NCBI GenBank assembly: GCA_913776615.1
Contig: CAJYPK010000050.1
Location: forward strand, 62,001 to 126,000
Source: an uncultured Hymenobacter sp.
GTDB taxonomy: Bacteria > Bacteroidota > Bacteroidia > Cytophagales > Hymenobacteraceae
Direction of reading: 5' to 3'
Length of the DNA stretch: 64,000 nucleotides
This document shows positions 51,961 through 60,249 of this stretch, piece by piece. A program made the position numbers and the translations under genes. A model generated the notes under the pieces. It was not told where the DNA came from and did not search any database. It worked only from the letters and a program-made list of their open reading frames with translations. Numbering within the stretch: position 1 is the first letter of the stretch; each line of letters opens with the position of its first letter.

Positions 51961-52978
51961 TCGCCAGTGTCTGCTGCCATTTCCAGGCGCTGGCCAGCGA
52001 GTCGTAGAGGGAGGTCTCGGTTTTGAAGCCCAGCACTTCGGCGGCCTTGGTGGCGTCGGCGTAGATGGCGGGCACGTCGCCGGGGCGGCGCGGGCCGATG
52101 ACGTAGTTGAGTTTCTGGCCGCTGGCCTGCTCGAAGGTTTGCACCACTTCGAGCACCGAGTTGCCGTGGCCGGTGCCCACGTTGAAGGTCTCGACCGCGT
52201 CGCTGGCCTTGCGGTCGAGCAGGCGCTGCACGGCGGCGATGTGCGCCTTGGCCAGGTCCACCACGTGGATGTAGTCGCGCACGTTGGTACCGTCGGGCGT
52301 GTCGTAGTCGTTGCCGAAGATGGTCAGCTTGTCGCGCAGGCCAGCTGCCGTCTGCGTGATAAAGGGCACCAGGTTGTTGGGCACGCCCAGCGGCAATTCG
52401 CCAATCTTGGCCGACTCGTGCGCCCCCACGGGGTTGAAATAGCGCAGCAGAATGGTGCGGGTCTTGTTGTCGGGCGCGCCAGCCGCGTCATGCACTATGT
52501 CTTCGCACATTTGCTTGGTGCGTCCGTAAGGCGAGCTGGCGGGCTTAGTGGGCGTGGCCTCGGTGACGGGCAGGTGGTCGGGTACGCCGTAGACCGTGCA
52601 CGACGACGAGAACACCAGGTTCTCGACTCCTTCCGCTTGCATCACCTCCAGCAGCGTAATGAGCGAGCCCACGTTGTTACGGAAATAAGCCAGCGGCTTG
52701 CGCACCGACTCCCCTACGGCCTTGAAGGCCGCGAAGTGAATGACTCCGGCAATGTTGCCTTCCGTCTTGAAAACCTGACGCAGCGCCTCGGCATCGCCGC
52801 AATCGATGCGGTGACACGGTACCTCCCGCCCCAAAATATCCTGGATGCCCGCCAGCGCCGATTCCTGCGAATTGCTAAAATCGTCGATGATAACGGGTTC
52901 GTAGCCAGCTTGCGCCAGCTCTACCACGGTGTGCGAGCCAATGTAGCCGGCCCCGCCGGTGACGAGAATCTTTTTCAT
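51956..52978 (-). CDS. galE: UDP-glucose 4-epimerase
   Basis: 340 residues from the ATG at 52978; the frame is open to 53023 but runs into the word repeat. Interconverts UDP-glucose and UDP-galactose. MKKILVTGGAGYIGSHTV, HFAAFKAVGESV, SSSCTVYG, the catalytic YGRTKQMCE and GTNVRDYIHVVDLA identify GalE. Normal length. The last codons (LAN, stop) are in a word repeat. Confidence 0.96.
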   Translation of the reverse strand: MKKILVTGGAGYIGSHTVVELAQAGYEPVIIDDFSNSQESALAGIQDILGREVPCHRIDCGDAEALRQVFKTEGNIAGVIHFAAFKAVGESVRKPLAYFRNNVGSLITLLEVMQAEGVENLVFSSSCTVYGVPDHLPVTEATPTKPASSPYGRTKQMCEDIVHDAAGAPDNKTRTILLRYFNPVGAHESAKIGELPLGVPNNLVPFITQTAAGLRDKLTIFGNDYDTPDGTNVRDYIHVVDLAKAHIAAVQRLLDRKASDAVETFNVGTGHGNSVLEVVQTFEQASGQKLNYVIGPRRPGDVPAIYADATKAAEVLGFKTETSLYDSLASAWKWQQTLAN

Positions 52979-53081
52979 AGGTGAGATAGTGAACTGGTGA
53001 GAAGTGAGTTGGTGAGTCCGCAAATTGATATAACAGCCATTCTACTGCTCACCAACTCACTATCTCACCAGTTCACCGCTA
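52979..53081. repeat. Word repeat, GGTGAACTGGTGAG type, inverted pair
   Basis: Left words 52979-53016 (GTGAGATAGTGAACTGGTGA and onward) and right inverse 53047-53078. Begins at the galE ATG and ends with the stop of the dehydrogenase gene as TAGCGGTGAA on the minus strand, the same junction seen at cdsA. Confidence 0.85.
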
Positions 53082-54380
53082 TAGGCTCCAGTAGTGAAGT
53101 TGCTCCATCGGCTTATTACGGTACAAGCCTTTGATATCGACCAGCACGGCATTGTCGGCGGTAATGGACTGGAAGTAGGCCTCATCCTTTCCGAGGTAGG
53201 GCTTGTGGCTCACGGCTACGATTACGGCGTCGTAGTCAGTACGGATTTTATCCGGCGCAGTGAGGCGGAAACCATACTCGTGGTGCAACTCGTCGGAACT
53301 GGCGTGCGGATCCACGATGTCCACGTTTACCGAGAAGTTTTTGAGCTCCTGAATCACGTCGGCCACTTTCGAGTTGCGGATGTCCTCCACGTTTTCCTTG
53401 AACGTGGCACCCATTACCAGCACCCGGCTCTTGGCTACGTCCTTGCCGCGCTTGATCATCATCTGCACCGTTTTACGGGCGATGTAGGCACCCATGTTAT
53501 CGTTGGTGGTGCGTCCGCTCAAAATCACTTTGGCGTCGTAGCCCAGCTCTTTAGCCTTGTAAGTCAAGTAATAAGGATCGACACCGATGCAGTGACCGCC
53601 CACCAGGCCGGGGCTGAATTTGAGGAAGTTCCACTTGGTACCCGCCGCTTCGAGCACTTCGTAGGTATTGATGTTCATGCGGTCGAAAATCATCGACAGC
53701 TCGTTCATGAGGGCGATGTTGACGTCGCGCTGGGTATTTTCAATAATCTTGGCGGCCTCGGCCACCTGAATGCTGCTGGCCCGGTGCACGCCGGCTTTCA
53801 CCACCAACTCGTACACCTTGGCGATGGTATCGAGGCTTTCCTCGTCGCAGCCCGCCACTACTTTTACGATGCTCGTGAGCGTGTGCTCTTTATCGCCGGG
53901 GTTGATGCGCTCGGGCGAATAGCCCACTTTGAAATCCCCCTTGGCGAAGCTCAGGCCCGAGAGCTTTTCCATGACCGGAATGCAGTCTTCCTCGGTGCAG
54001 CCGGGGTACACGGTGCTTTCAAACACCACGTAGTCACCCTTTTTCAACACCTTACCCACCGACGACGAAGCGCCGAGCAGCGGCTTGAGATCGGGCTGGG
54101 CGTGCTCGTCGATGGGCGTGGGCACGGCCACGATAAAGAACCGGGCTTCGCGCAGCACGTCGAGCGAGTCGGTAAAGGTGATGTCGGTACCCTCAAAGGC
54201 ACTAGCGTCGAGCTCGCCGCTGGGGTCCTGGTGGTTGCGCATCATCTCCACGCGGCCCGCGTTGATGTCGAAGCCGATAACCGAGAGTTGCTTGGCAAAT
54301 TCGAGGGCGATGGGCAGGCCCACGTAACCGAGGCCAATCACGGCCAGCTTGGCTTCTTTGCGGAGGAGTTCGTCGTACAC
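53079..54380 (-). CDS. tviB: UDP-N-acetylhexosamine 6-dehydrogenase (TviB/WbpO type)
   Basis: 433 residues. Oxidises UDP-GalNAc or UDP-GlcNAc to the uronic acid. N-terminal Rossmann AVIGLGYVGLPIALEFAK, VPTPIDEHAQPDL, FESTVYPGCTEEDCIPVME, YSPERINPGDKEH, the catalytic cysteine in GLVGGHCIGVDPYYL and the C-terminal ATFKENVEDIRNSK. The SPERINPGD form is that of TviB/WbpO, distinct from UDP-glucose dehydrogenase. Pairs with the WbpP-type epimerase three genes downstream. Confidence 0.93.
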   Translation of the reverse strand: MYDELLRKEAKLAVIGLGYVGLPIALEFAKQLSVIGFDINAGRVEMMRNHQDPSGELDASAFEGTDITFTDSLDVLREARFFIVAVPTPIDEHAQPDLKPLLGASSSVGKVLKKGDYVVFESTVYPGCTEEDCIPVMEKLSGLSFAKGDFKVGYSPERINPGDKEHTLTSIVKVVAGCDEESLDTIAKVYELVVKAGVHRASSIQVAEAAKIIENTQRDVNIALMNELSMIFDRMNINTYEVLEAAGTKWNFLKFSPGLVGGHCIGVDPYYLTYKAKELGYDAKVILSGRTTNDNMGAYIARKTVQMMIKRGKDVAKSRVLVMGATFKENVEDIRNSKVADVIQELKNFSVNVDIVDPHASSDELHHEYGFRLTAPDKIRTDYDAVIVAVSHKPYLGKDEAYFQSITADNAVLVDIKGLYRNKPMEQLHYWSL

Positions 54381-54383
54381 TTG

Positions 54384-54420
54384 TTGAGGAATTATAAGTT
54401 ATGAATTATGAGTTATGAGT
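54384..54420. repeat. Word repeat, ATGAATTATGAGTT type, single-sided
   Basis: TTGAGGAATTATAAGTTATG followed by AATTATGAGTTATGAGTT. Lies between the dehydrogenase ATG and the acetyltransferase stop, which is inside it (TAA, 54413-54415). Confidence 0.8.
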
Positions 54421-55048
54421 TGGCCGTTAGCGAGCTAACCTGTTCGCTCATAATTGATACCGTTTTTTTATCGGGGCTGAGCTGATAGCGCTGGCCGGTG
54501 GCGGGGCAACTGGCCTGGCCCGTGGCGTCAAACGTCAATTTTTCGCCGTGGGCGCTTAGCCAGCCGCGCTGGCGGGCGGGGTTACCGTACACCAGGGCGT
54601 GGGCCGGCACGTCGCGCGTCACCACGCTCCCCGCGCCCACGAAGGCGTAGCGGCCCAGCCGGGTACCACACACAATGGTAGCATTAGCCCCAATGCTGAC
54701 ACCTTGCTCCAGGTACGTGGTCAGATAATGACCCTCGCCCCGGCGCGGCACGGCACTACGCGGGTTTTTCACGTTGGTAAATACTACCGACGGCCCCAGA
54801 AACACGTCGTCTTCGCACACCACGCCACTGTAGAGGCTCACGTTGTTTTGCACCTTCACGTTGCGACCCAGCGTTACGCCGTCGGCCACGAATACGTTTT
54901 GACCCAGCGAACAGCCTTCGCCGAGCACTGCCCCCGCCGCCAGGTGGCAGAAATGCCAAATGCGGCTCCCCATCCCCACGCGGCAGCCCGCGTCGAGCAC
55001 GGCGGTAGGATGCGCATAAAAGGCGGTAGCGGGGTCGGCCACGGGCAA
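54413..55048 (-). CDS. Left-handed beta-helix acetyltransferase (WbpD/WlbB-like)
   Basis: 211 residues. Hexapeptide-repeat acyltransferase: YAHPTAVLDAGCRVGMGSRIWHFCHLAAGAVLGEGCSLGQNVFV is nearly diagnostic for the WbpD group that N-acetylates UDP-3-amino sugars. The conserved NVKNPRSAVPRR and catalytic region near VCGTRLGRYAFVGAGSVVTRDVPAHALVYGNPAR follow. A C-terminal extension (about 170-211) with two Cys is not typical. The matching aminotransferase and oxidase are not in the window. Stop codon lies in a word repeat. Confidence 0.88.
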   Translation of the reverse strand: MPVADPATAFYAHPTAVLDAGCRVGMGSRIWHFCHLAAGAVLGEGCSLGQNVFVADGVTLGRNVKVQNNVSLYSGVVCEDDVFLGPSVVFTNVKNPRSAVPRRGEGHYLTTYLEQGVSIGANATIVCGTRLGRYAFVGAGSVVTRDVPAHALVYGNPARQRGWLSAHGEKLTFDATGQASCPATGQRYQLSPDKKTVSIMSEQVSSLTANS

Positions 55049-55473
55049 CGAATTGAGATTGGGACAGGCAAAGGTAACAAGCTAAATGAGCTTGCGCGGG
55101 AAAGCGCACCCGGAGAAATATTCGGCCGTTAGTCCCGGCTGATAGTCCTCGGGGCTATTACTAGCCTTTTGCCTTCACGCGGCCCGTCGGGCAACGCAGC
55201 CAGTTTTTCTCGCTGAGCAACGACTACCTATTCCAACCTGCGAAGCCGCTGCTATACCATACTGACCTGAGAGCTCAGCAAGAGAAGCTGCAATCTGCCG
55301 TATTGCGTAGAAGTTAGCACTTTACCGCCCTAACGCACGCCGCGCCGCGGCTGAGATAGCCGGTAATATACTCTCCACTACATTACAGTAGCGGAGAGCA
55401 TGGCTCATAGTATAGAACGCCAGCGATACCGCTGACTCAGTACACAGCTGGCCGGCGGGGGATAGCGTTTCGC
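55049..55473. other. 425-base intergenic region, nothing recognised
   Basis: No convincing ORF, RNA gene or strong hairpin. Short frames here have no homology pattern that I recognise. It may hold the acetyltransferase promoter and the GT2 terminator. Confidence 0.55.
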
Positions 55474-56199
55474 TTAGCGGCCCAGCAGACCGTACTTGAT
55501 AATGCAGTAGATTGCCCGGAAGCCGTCGCGCCACCCGATTTTCTTACCTTCGGCGTACGTGCGGCCGTAGTAGCTGATCCCGACTTCGTAGATGCGCACA
55601 TTGGGGACGCGGGATACCTTGGCCGTCACCTCGGGCTCGAAGCCAAAGCGCTTCTCTTCCAGCTTCAGACCCTGCACGATGTCGCGCCGAAACAGCTTGT
55701 AGCACGTTTCCATGTCGGTCAGGTTGAGATCCGTCGCCATGTTCGACAAGAAGGTGAGAATCCCGTTGCCGATGCTGTGCCAGAAGAACAGAATACGGTG
55801 CGGCTGCCCACCCATGAAGCGCGAGCCAAATACTACGTCGGCAGCTCCCTTCAGGATGGGCTTGATCAGGAAATTATATTCCTCGGGGTCGTATTCGAGG
55901 TCGGCATCCTGAATGATGACGTAGTCGCCGGTAGCTTCCCGGATACCGGTGTGCAGAGCGGCCCCTTTACCTTGGTTTACGGTATGCTCGAGCAGCCGCA
56001 GGCCCATGTCGGGATAGCGTGCAGCGTAGGCCCGGATGGTAGCGGCCGAGTCGTCGGTCGAGCAATCGTTCACAAGGATGATTTCCTTGGCAATGTCGTT
56101 GGTAAGGCGCAGCTCACGCAGTAAGTCCAGAATCTGGTGGATAGTACGCGCCTCGTTGTACACGGGTACTACGATGGACAAGGTGTCGAATTTAACCAA
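55474..56199 (-). CDS. Family 2 glycosyltransferase (dolichol-phosphate-mannose synthase-like)
   Basis: 241 residues with a TTG start at 56199. GT-A fold: [44 protein letters not shown], and the metal motif [15 protein letters not shown]-terminal [25 protein letters not shown] and [23 protein letters not shown] match polyprenyl-phosphate sugar transferases. No membrane anchor. The frame stays open to 56544, but a perfect TAnnTTTG promoter box at 56223-56230 lies inside that extension, and the conserved domain begins right after the TTG, so the short form is preferred. Confidence 0.9.
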   Translation of the reverse strand: MVKFDTLSIVVPVYNEARTIHQILDLLRELRLTNDIAKEIILVNDCSTDDSAATIRAYAARYPDMGLRLLEHTVNQGKGAALHTGIREATGDYVIIQDADLEYDPEEYNFLIKPILKGAADVVFGSRFMGGQPHRILFFWHSIGNGILTFLSNMATDLNLTDMETCYKLFRRDIVQGLKLEEKRFGFEPEVTAKVSRVPNVRIYEVGISYYGRTYAEGKKIGWRDGFRAIYCIIKYGLLGR

Positions 56200-56222
56200 A
56201 ATCGTAGGTAGGTTAGGTAGCC

Positions 56223-56230
56223 CAAAGATA
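56223..56230 (-). promoter_or_regulatory. -7 promoter box (TATCTTTG) for the GT2 gene
   Basis: Perfect TAnnTTTG on the minus strand, predicted leader of about 17 nt to the TTG at 56199. This box decides the start of the gene. Confidence 0.7.
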
Positions 56231-56489
56231 GCTGTGCCCCGGCCATATCCGCTAATTAACAGTGGAGATAGCCGATAAGGCCACCGCTGCAATCCCCGGC
56301 ATAGCAGTGCCTCTAAATACTTATCAGTTGATAGATGAGCGACTTTCCAGCGACTAGTCCCCGCAGATTTCCGCCCCATCATGACGACTGAGTACCGGAA
56401 AACAATGCCGCGCGAGCTAGCCCGGTCGGGTTGGCCCGAGCCGAAAAAGAAAGGGCAGGCGCGAAGAAAAACCAGCCAACCTACTGGTC

Positions 56490-56525
56490 TTGGCAAAAGT
56501 AGCCGCAGCCCGGTGGCTAGCTTTG
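56490..56525 (+). promoter_or_regulatory. Promoter (TTGG ... TAGCTTTG) for the 3-HAO gene
   Basis: Perfect TAnnTTTG at 56518-56525 with TTGG at 56490-56493, spacing about 24. Predicted leader of about 22 nt to the ATG at 56554. Confidence 0.65.
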
Positions 56526-56553
56526 CATTTGGCTCTTTTTTCAATTATCCTGC

Positions 56554-57087
56554 ATGCCCGTTGCCCGTCCCTTCAATTTTCAGCAGTGGATTGCTGAGCA
56601 CCGCCACCTGCTGAAGCCGCCCGTCGGTAATCAGCAGGTTTTTAAAGACAATAAAGACTTTATCGTGATGGTAGTGGGGGGCCCCAACGCCCGCAAAGAC
56701 TACCACGTCGATGAGGGCGAAGAGCTATTCTGGCAACTTGAGGGCGAGATCACCGTCAAGATTATCGAAGATGGCCAGCCCGTTGATATAGTAATTGGCC
56801 CGGGCGACATGTTTCTTCTCCCCCCCGGCGTGCCGCACTCGCCTCGTCGCCCGGCGGGCACAGTGGGCCTGGTACTGGAGCGCTACCGCACGGCGGGCGA
56901 GCTCGACGGCTTTCAGTGGTACTGCGAAAAATGCGGTCATAAGCTCCACGAAGAATATGCCGAGATTACCGACATCGTCGCCCAGCTGCCGCCCATCATG
57001 AATCGCTTCTGGGCCCACGATGAGCTACGCACCTGCTCAGTATGCGGCACTTATATGGAAGCCCCGGCCAGTGTGCCGGCTGCTTAG
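56554..57087 (+). CDS. nbaC: 3-hydroxyanthranilate 3,4-dioxygenase, bacterial type with rubredoxin-like site
   Basis: 177 residues, cupin fold. Opens the ring of 3-hydroxyanthranilate, giving the precursor of quinolinate. Active-site iron ligands His51, Glu57 (DYHVDEGEELFWQLEG) and His95 (GVPHSPRRP). The C-terminal rubredoxin-like iron site typical of bacterial enzymes is present as Cys124-x2-Cys127 and Cys161-x2-Cys164. Third kynurenine-route enzyme in the window. A membrane protein gene follows after 25 bases and is probably co-transcribed. Confidence 0.96.
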   Translation: MPVARPFNFQQWIAEHRHLLKPPVGNQQVFKDNKDFIVMVVGGPNARKDYHVDEGEELFWQLEGEITVKIIEDGQPVDIVIGPGDMFLLPPGVPHSPRRPAGTVGLVLERYRTAGELDGFQWYCEKCGHKLHEEYAEITDIVAQLPPIMNRFWAHDELRTCSVCGTYMEAPASVPAA

Positions 57088-57112
57088 CGCAATCTTACCC
57101 ACTTTCTTTTCG

Positions 57113-58414
57113 ATGAAATCACGTTTAGTCTTTTGGCTAGCCGCCCTGCTGCTGTTTCTGGCGCAAGCTTATTCCAAGCCCTGGAAACGGCTCGAAACAT
57201 TTGACTGGGATCAGGGAGGTTACTTTTCCTATTTGCCCGCCCGGTTTTTGTACGGCGACCCCGGCCGCCCCGACTCCCTGGCCAAGCTAGTGGAGCGGCA
57301 CTGGTCGCAACCCGATCCCCATCCCATGAACTCCTTGGGCATGAGCAAGCTACCCAATGGCAAGTTTATCACGAAGTATCCCATGGGCGTTGCCGTGAGC
57401 GAGCTGCCGTGGTTTGCGGGAGCGCACCTCTACGCCCGCGTTCACGGCGACCCACTCGACGGCTTCTCGCGGCCCTACCAGCACGCCGCCATGCTGGCCG
57501 GCCTCTTTTATGCGGTACTGGGGCTGTGGGTACTGCGCACGCTACTGCTGCGCTATTACAGCGACGAGGTGGCGGCCTGGACGCTGGCCGGCATTGGACT
57601 GGGCACCAATTTCTTCAACTATTCCAGCTACGAAGCGGCGCATTCGCACGCGGTGCTTTTCCTCTGGCACGCCTTACTGCTTTATTGCACGGCGTGCTGG
57701 TACGAGCGGCCCCGGCTACGCTGGGCGCTGGGCATGGGGCTATTCCTGGGGCTAGCCGTGCTGTGCCGGTTTACCGAGGCCATTTACGTGCTCATTCCGC
57801 TCACTTGGGGGCTGAGCAGCGGGGCCGCGCTCCGGGACCGCCTGCCCCTGTGGGGGCGGCATTTTGGCCAACTGGCGCTGGGGGCCGGGCTGGGGGCTTT
57901 GGTCATTAGCGCCCAGCTTTTCTTCTGGCACTCGGTAAGTGGCATGTGGGTAATCAACGGCTACTACGGCGAGTATTTCGATTTCAGCCGGCCGCACATC
58001 TGGGAAGGCTTGATGAGCATTGAAAAGGGGTGGTTTATTTACACGCCGATCATGGCCCTGACCATCCTGTTTGGCATTCCGCTGCTGCGCCGCAGCGTAC
58101 CGGCGGCCCTGACGCCCACCGTGCTCATGCTACCGGTAGCGATTTACCTTACCTTCAGCTGGGAGCAGTGGGGCTACGGCTGGACGTTCAGTGCCCGCCC
58201 GCTCATCAGCATCTACCCGCTGATGGCCCTGTCGCTGGCGGCGCTGCTGAAGGCCGCCCTGCGGTCGAATGCGCTGGGCGTCACGACGCGTACGCTGGTG
58301 GCCGCCTGCGTACTGCTCAACCTCGTGCAAACCTGGCAGTATCGCAAAGGCTTTATCCCGGGCGTGGGCGAAACGGCTGAGCGCTACCGGGAGTTTTTCT
58401 TCCGGCTCAACTAG
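57113..58414 (+). CDS. Polytopic membrane protein, GT-C glycosyltransferase-like
   Basis: 433 residues from the ATG at 57113. About ten transmembrane segments. The N-terminal periplasmic loop has ETFDWDQGGYFSYLPARFLYGDP and HPMNSLGMSKLPNGKFITKYPMGVAV, similar to the first-loop Asp region of GT-C enzymes, but I cannot assign a subfamily. A catalytic role is therefore inference. The 3-HAO gene lies 25 bases upstream; a long hairpin begins 25 bases after the stop. Confidence 0.78.
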   Translation: MKSRLVFWLAALLLFLAQAYSKPWKRLETFDWDQGGYFSYLPARFLYGDPGRPDSLAKLVERHWSQPDPHPMNSLGMSKLPNGKFITKYPMGVAVSELPWFAGAHLYARVHGDPLDGFSRPYQHAAMLAGLFYAVLGLWVLRTLLLRYYSDEVAAWTLAGIGLGTNFFNYSSYEAAHSHAVLFLWHALLLYCTACWYERPRLRWALGMGLFLGLAVLCRFTEAIYVLIPLTWGLSSGAALRDRLPLWGRHFGQLALGAGLGALVISAQLFFWHSVSGMWVINGYYGEYFDFSRPHIWEGLMSIEKGWFIYTPIMALTILFGIPLLRRSVPAALTPTVLMLPVAIYLTFSWEQWGYGWTFSARPLISIYPLMALSLAALLKAALRSNALGVTTRTLVAACVLLNLVQTWQYRKGFIPGVGETAERYREFFFRLN

Positions 58415-58438
58415 GCGCTCGCGCTTAGTCTGCCACAA

Positions 58439-58506
58439 CTAGAGGCGCTGTTTCGCCTGGCGGTAATGGGCTAGCCCGTTACTGCCAGGTGAAACAGCGC
58501 CTCTAG
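58439..58506. repeat. 34-bp hairpin overlapping the STAS-like gene 3' end
   Basis: Arms 58439-58472 and 58473-58506 with almost no loop. Three of 34 positions are not Watson-Crick, and all three are G-U pairs in plus-strand RNA. The right arm encodes the C-terminus of the minus-strand STAS-like gene, whose stop is at the centre. Confidence 0.9.
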
Positions 58507-58776
58507 GCGTAACAGCCGCAAGCAGCGGCGCAGGGGCGCGTTCACGTTGCGCAACCAGATGCGGGCACCCGCCCGGTGCAGCAGCAAGAGCTGCGAAACC
58601 ACGTGGCTGACGCCAAGTGCCCGCTGGCACGCAAGGTTGCCGCAATCAATGTATAGCGGCGGGCAGCCGGCCCGGGCGCACAAGCGCTGCACGGCATCGG
58701 CGTCGTCGAGGTTGACGGTAGCAATCCGCGCAATCGGGCCGGGAGGCATGGCGTAGAGCTGGGTGGTCGGGTTCAT
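58471..58776 (-). CDS. Small STAS-like domain protein
   Basis: 101 residues. The pattern TVNLDDADAV, PLYIDCGNLACQRALGVSHVVSQLLLLHRAGARIWLRNV and LRLLRLEALFHLA resembles the beta-alpha core of STAS/anti-sigma antagonist domains. The conserved Asp-Ser phosphorylation motif is replaced by DCGNL, so it may not be a phosphorylated switch. No partner kinase or phosphatase adjacent. The last ten codons are within a palindrome. Confidence 0.65.
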   Translation of the reverse strand: MNPTTQLYAMPPGPIARIATVNLDDADAVQRLCARAGCPPLYIDCGNLACQRALGVSHVVSQLLLLHRAGARIWLRNVNAPLRRCLRLLRLEALFHLAVTG

Positions 58777-59313
58777 AGCTGAAAAAGGAATGAAGTACTT
58801 GCAGGATAGGAATTACTCACGGGTAGGGCGGCCATCCTCAGGAGTGGCTAAGCCTGACACGGCCAAGGCAGCGATGGCTCCGCGCGGCGGTAGTTGCCTG
58901 AAATTGCCGCGTCGCCGCTACCGCAGCCCGGTGGCAGGCGGCACGGGGCTACGGTAGCGTAGCGCGCTCGCGATGAGGCTACCGGGCACGCCCCCGTAGC
59001 ACCCCTCGCTTGCCAGGTCGTACGTGAGCCGGGCCCGGCTCGGTAAGCGACCAGCGAACAGGAAAAAAACCAGTCCGACGCAGATATTCTACTAGCGTAT
59101 TACTCACTGCCTGAAGGTGTAGTGAGTAGTAGCAAAGTTCGGGCAGGGTGCTACGCCATGCGCTCGGCACAAATGCGTAACTGTTGCGCTGAGAGTACGG
59201 ATTTTACCATTCGGTATTTTCGCTGGCTAGCGTTGCTTACGCCGGCTACACCTTACGGCAGCCGGGCTACTTACCTACTGCCGCATGTAGTGGTGATCCC
59301 CCCGACCCGGCAC
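58777..59313. other. 537-base intergenic region
   Basis: No gene recognised. It contains short hairpins: CGCTACCG/CGGTAGCG (58916-58958) and TACTCACT/AGTGAGTA (59099-59126). The reading frames here show no familiar protein pattern. Possibly a degraded gene or regulatory leader of the STAS-like gene. Confidence 0.5.
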
Positions 59314-60006
59314 CTATGCTCTGGGCTGGGGTACGGCCCCAGCAGCCTCGAACGTAGCCCGCAGCTGCTCGGGCGCGAGTTCGGTGAAGTCGCGGATGAC
59401 GAGCAGCGGCGCCTGAAAGTCGCGCCCCGGCAGCGTGGAAGCCACGGCCACGCAGCGCATGTGGGCGCGGTAGGCGGCCTGCTCACCCAGCAGCGCATCT
59501 TCGAACACCACGCAGTGGGCTGGCTGCACACCCAGCTTCTTGGCTGTTACGGAGTAGGTATCGGCGTGGGGCTTGCCCTGGTCCACGTCGTCCTTGGTAA
59601 TCACCACGTCGAAGAAGCGGCGCAGGTTGAGGTCGTCGAGCAGGTAGCCGATGGTCTCCTGGCCCGAGCCGGTACCCAGCCCGATTTTGAGGCCGGCGGC
59701 GCGGGCCGCTTCCAGAAACTCGACCAGGCCGGGCAGGGGGCGGCGGTCGTCCCAGTAGAGGGTGCGGTAGAGAAATTCGCGCTGCCCGGCCAGCTCCTCG
59801 AGCTTATCGGCCGGCAGGGATTTGCCAGCGAAAGCTTCTTTTAGAATCTCGGCGGCCGGAGCCCCGTTGAGACGACGCAGCAGCTGGGTGGCATCGGCCT
59901 GCACGCCCTGATCACGGAAAAGGAGTTGAAAGGCGCGGGCCTGCACGGGCGTGTTATCGACCAGCACGCCATCCATATCGAAGATGAGGGCTTGTAAATC
60001 GGGCAT
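59314..60006 (-). CDS. HAD-superfamily phosphatase, beta-phosphoglucomutase-like
   Basis: 230 residues. HAD motifs: I LIFDMDGVLVDNTP (nucleophile Asp and general-acid Asp), II GLGTGSGQET, III KPHADTY with Lys, IV VVFEDALLGEQAA. The helical cap (about 17-85) is subclass I as in beta-phosphoglucomutase, YniC and related sugar-phosphate phosphatases. Substrate not assignable. Its ATG touches a purine-rich word repeat shared with the divergent pafA promoter region. Confidence 0.9.
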   Translation of the reverse strand: MPDLQALIFDMDGVLVDNTPVQARAFQLLFRDQGVQADATQLLRRLNGAPAAEILKEAFAGKSLPADKLEELAGQREFLYRTLYWDDRRPLPGLVEFLEAARAAGLKIGLGTGSGQETIGYLLDDLNLRRFFDVVITKDDVDQGKPHADTYSVTAKKLGVQPAHCVVFEDALLGEQAAYRAHMRCVAVASTLPGRDFQAPLLVIRDFTELAPEQLRATFEAAGAVPQPRA

Positions 60007-60210
60007 TTAGGGAATGTGGGAAATGTGTTGAATGGGGGAGATGTATTGAATGTGGGAAGCAGGGACGAGGGTGGTGGAGATGGGCAGATGTAGGCTGTAG
60101 TGAGCTGATGTCGAGCTGCCCAAAGCAGGCAGCAACGCCTTCATTTTCTACATCTTCCGCATTTCTTTTATCCCGCACATCTCCACATCTCCCGCATTCC
60201 CCGCATTCCG
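60007..60210. repeat. Word repeat, GGGAATGTGGGAAATG type, imperfect inverted pair
   Basis: The left side (60008-60080) has purine-rich words such as GGGAATGTGG and GGAAATGTG; the right side (60145-60210) has the inverse (CATCTCCACATCTCCCGCAT, CCCCGCATTCC). The centre has no ORF. It begins at the HAD gene ATG and ends beside the pafA -7 box. Confidence 0.7.
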
Positions 60211-60216
60211 GCACGG

Positions 60217-60224
60217 TATCTTTG
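60217..60224 (+). promoter_or_regulatory. -7 promoter box (TATCTTTG) for pafA
   Basis: Perfect TAnnTTTG, predicted leader of about 20 nt to the ATG at 60250. Any -33 element would fall in the word repeat. Confidence 0.65.
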
Positions 60225-60249
60225 TCGGTCTCTCTTTACCGGCTTTTGC

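Noticed and set aside
49357-54404. Long plus-strand frames (436, 458 and 351 codons) opposite the sugar genes
   Set aside because: They mirror wbpP, rfbB and tviB codon by codon and show no domain pattern; the minus-strand genes have complete motifs.
55322-55534. 70-codon minus frame overlapping the GT2 3' end
   Set aside because: Overlaps a well-supported gene and has no signal, domain or promoter.
58763-59844. Plus-strand frames in and beyond the 58.8-59.3 kb gap
   Set aside because: One covers the HAD gene in antisense; the others are short, basic and lack any recognisable pattern.
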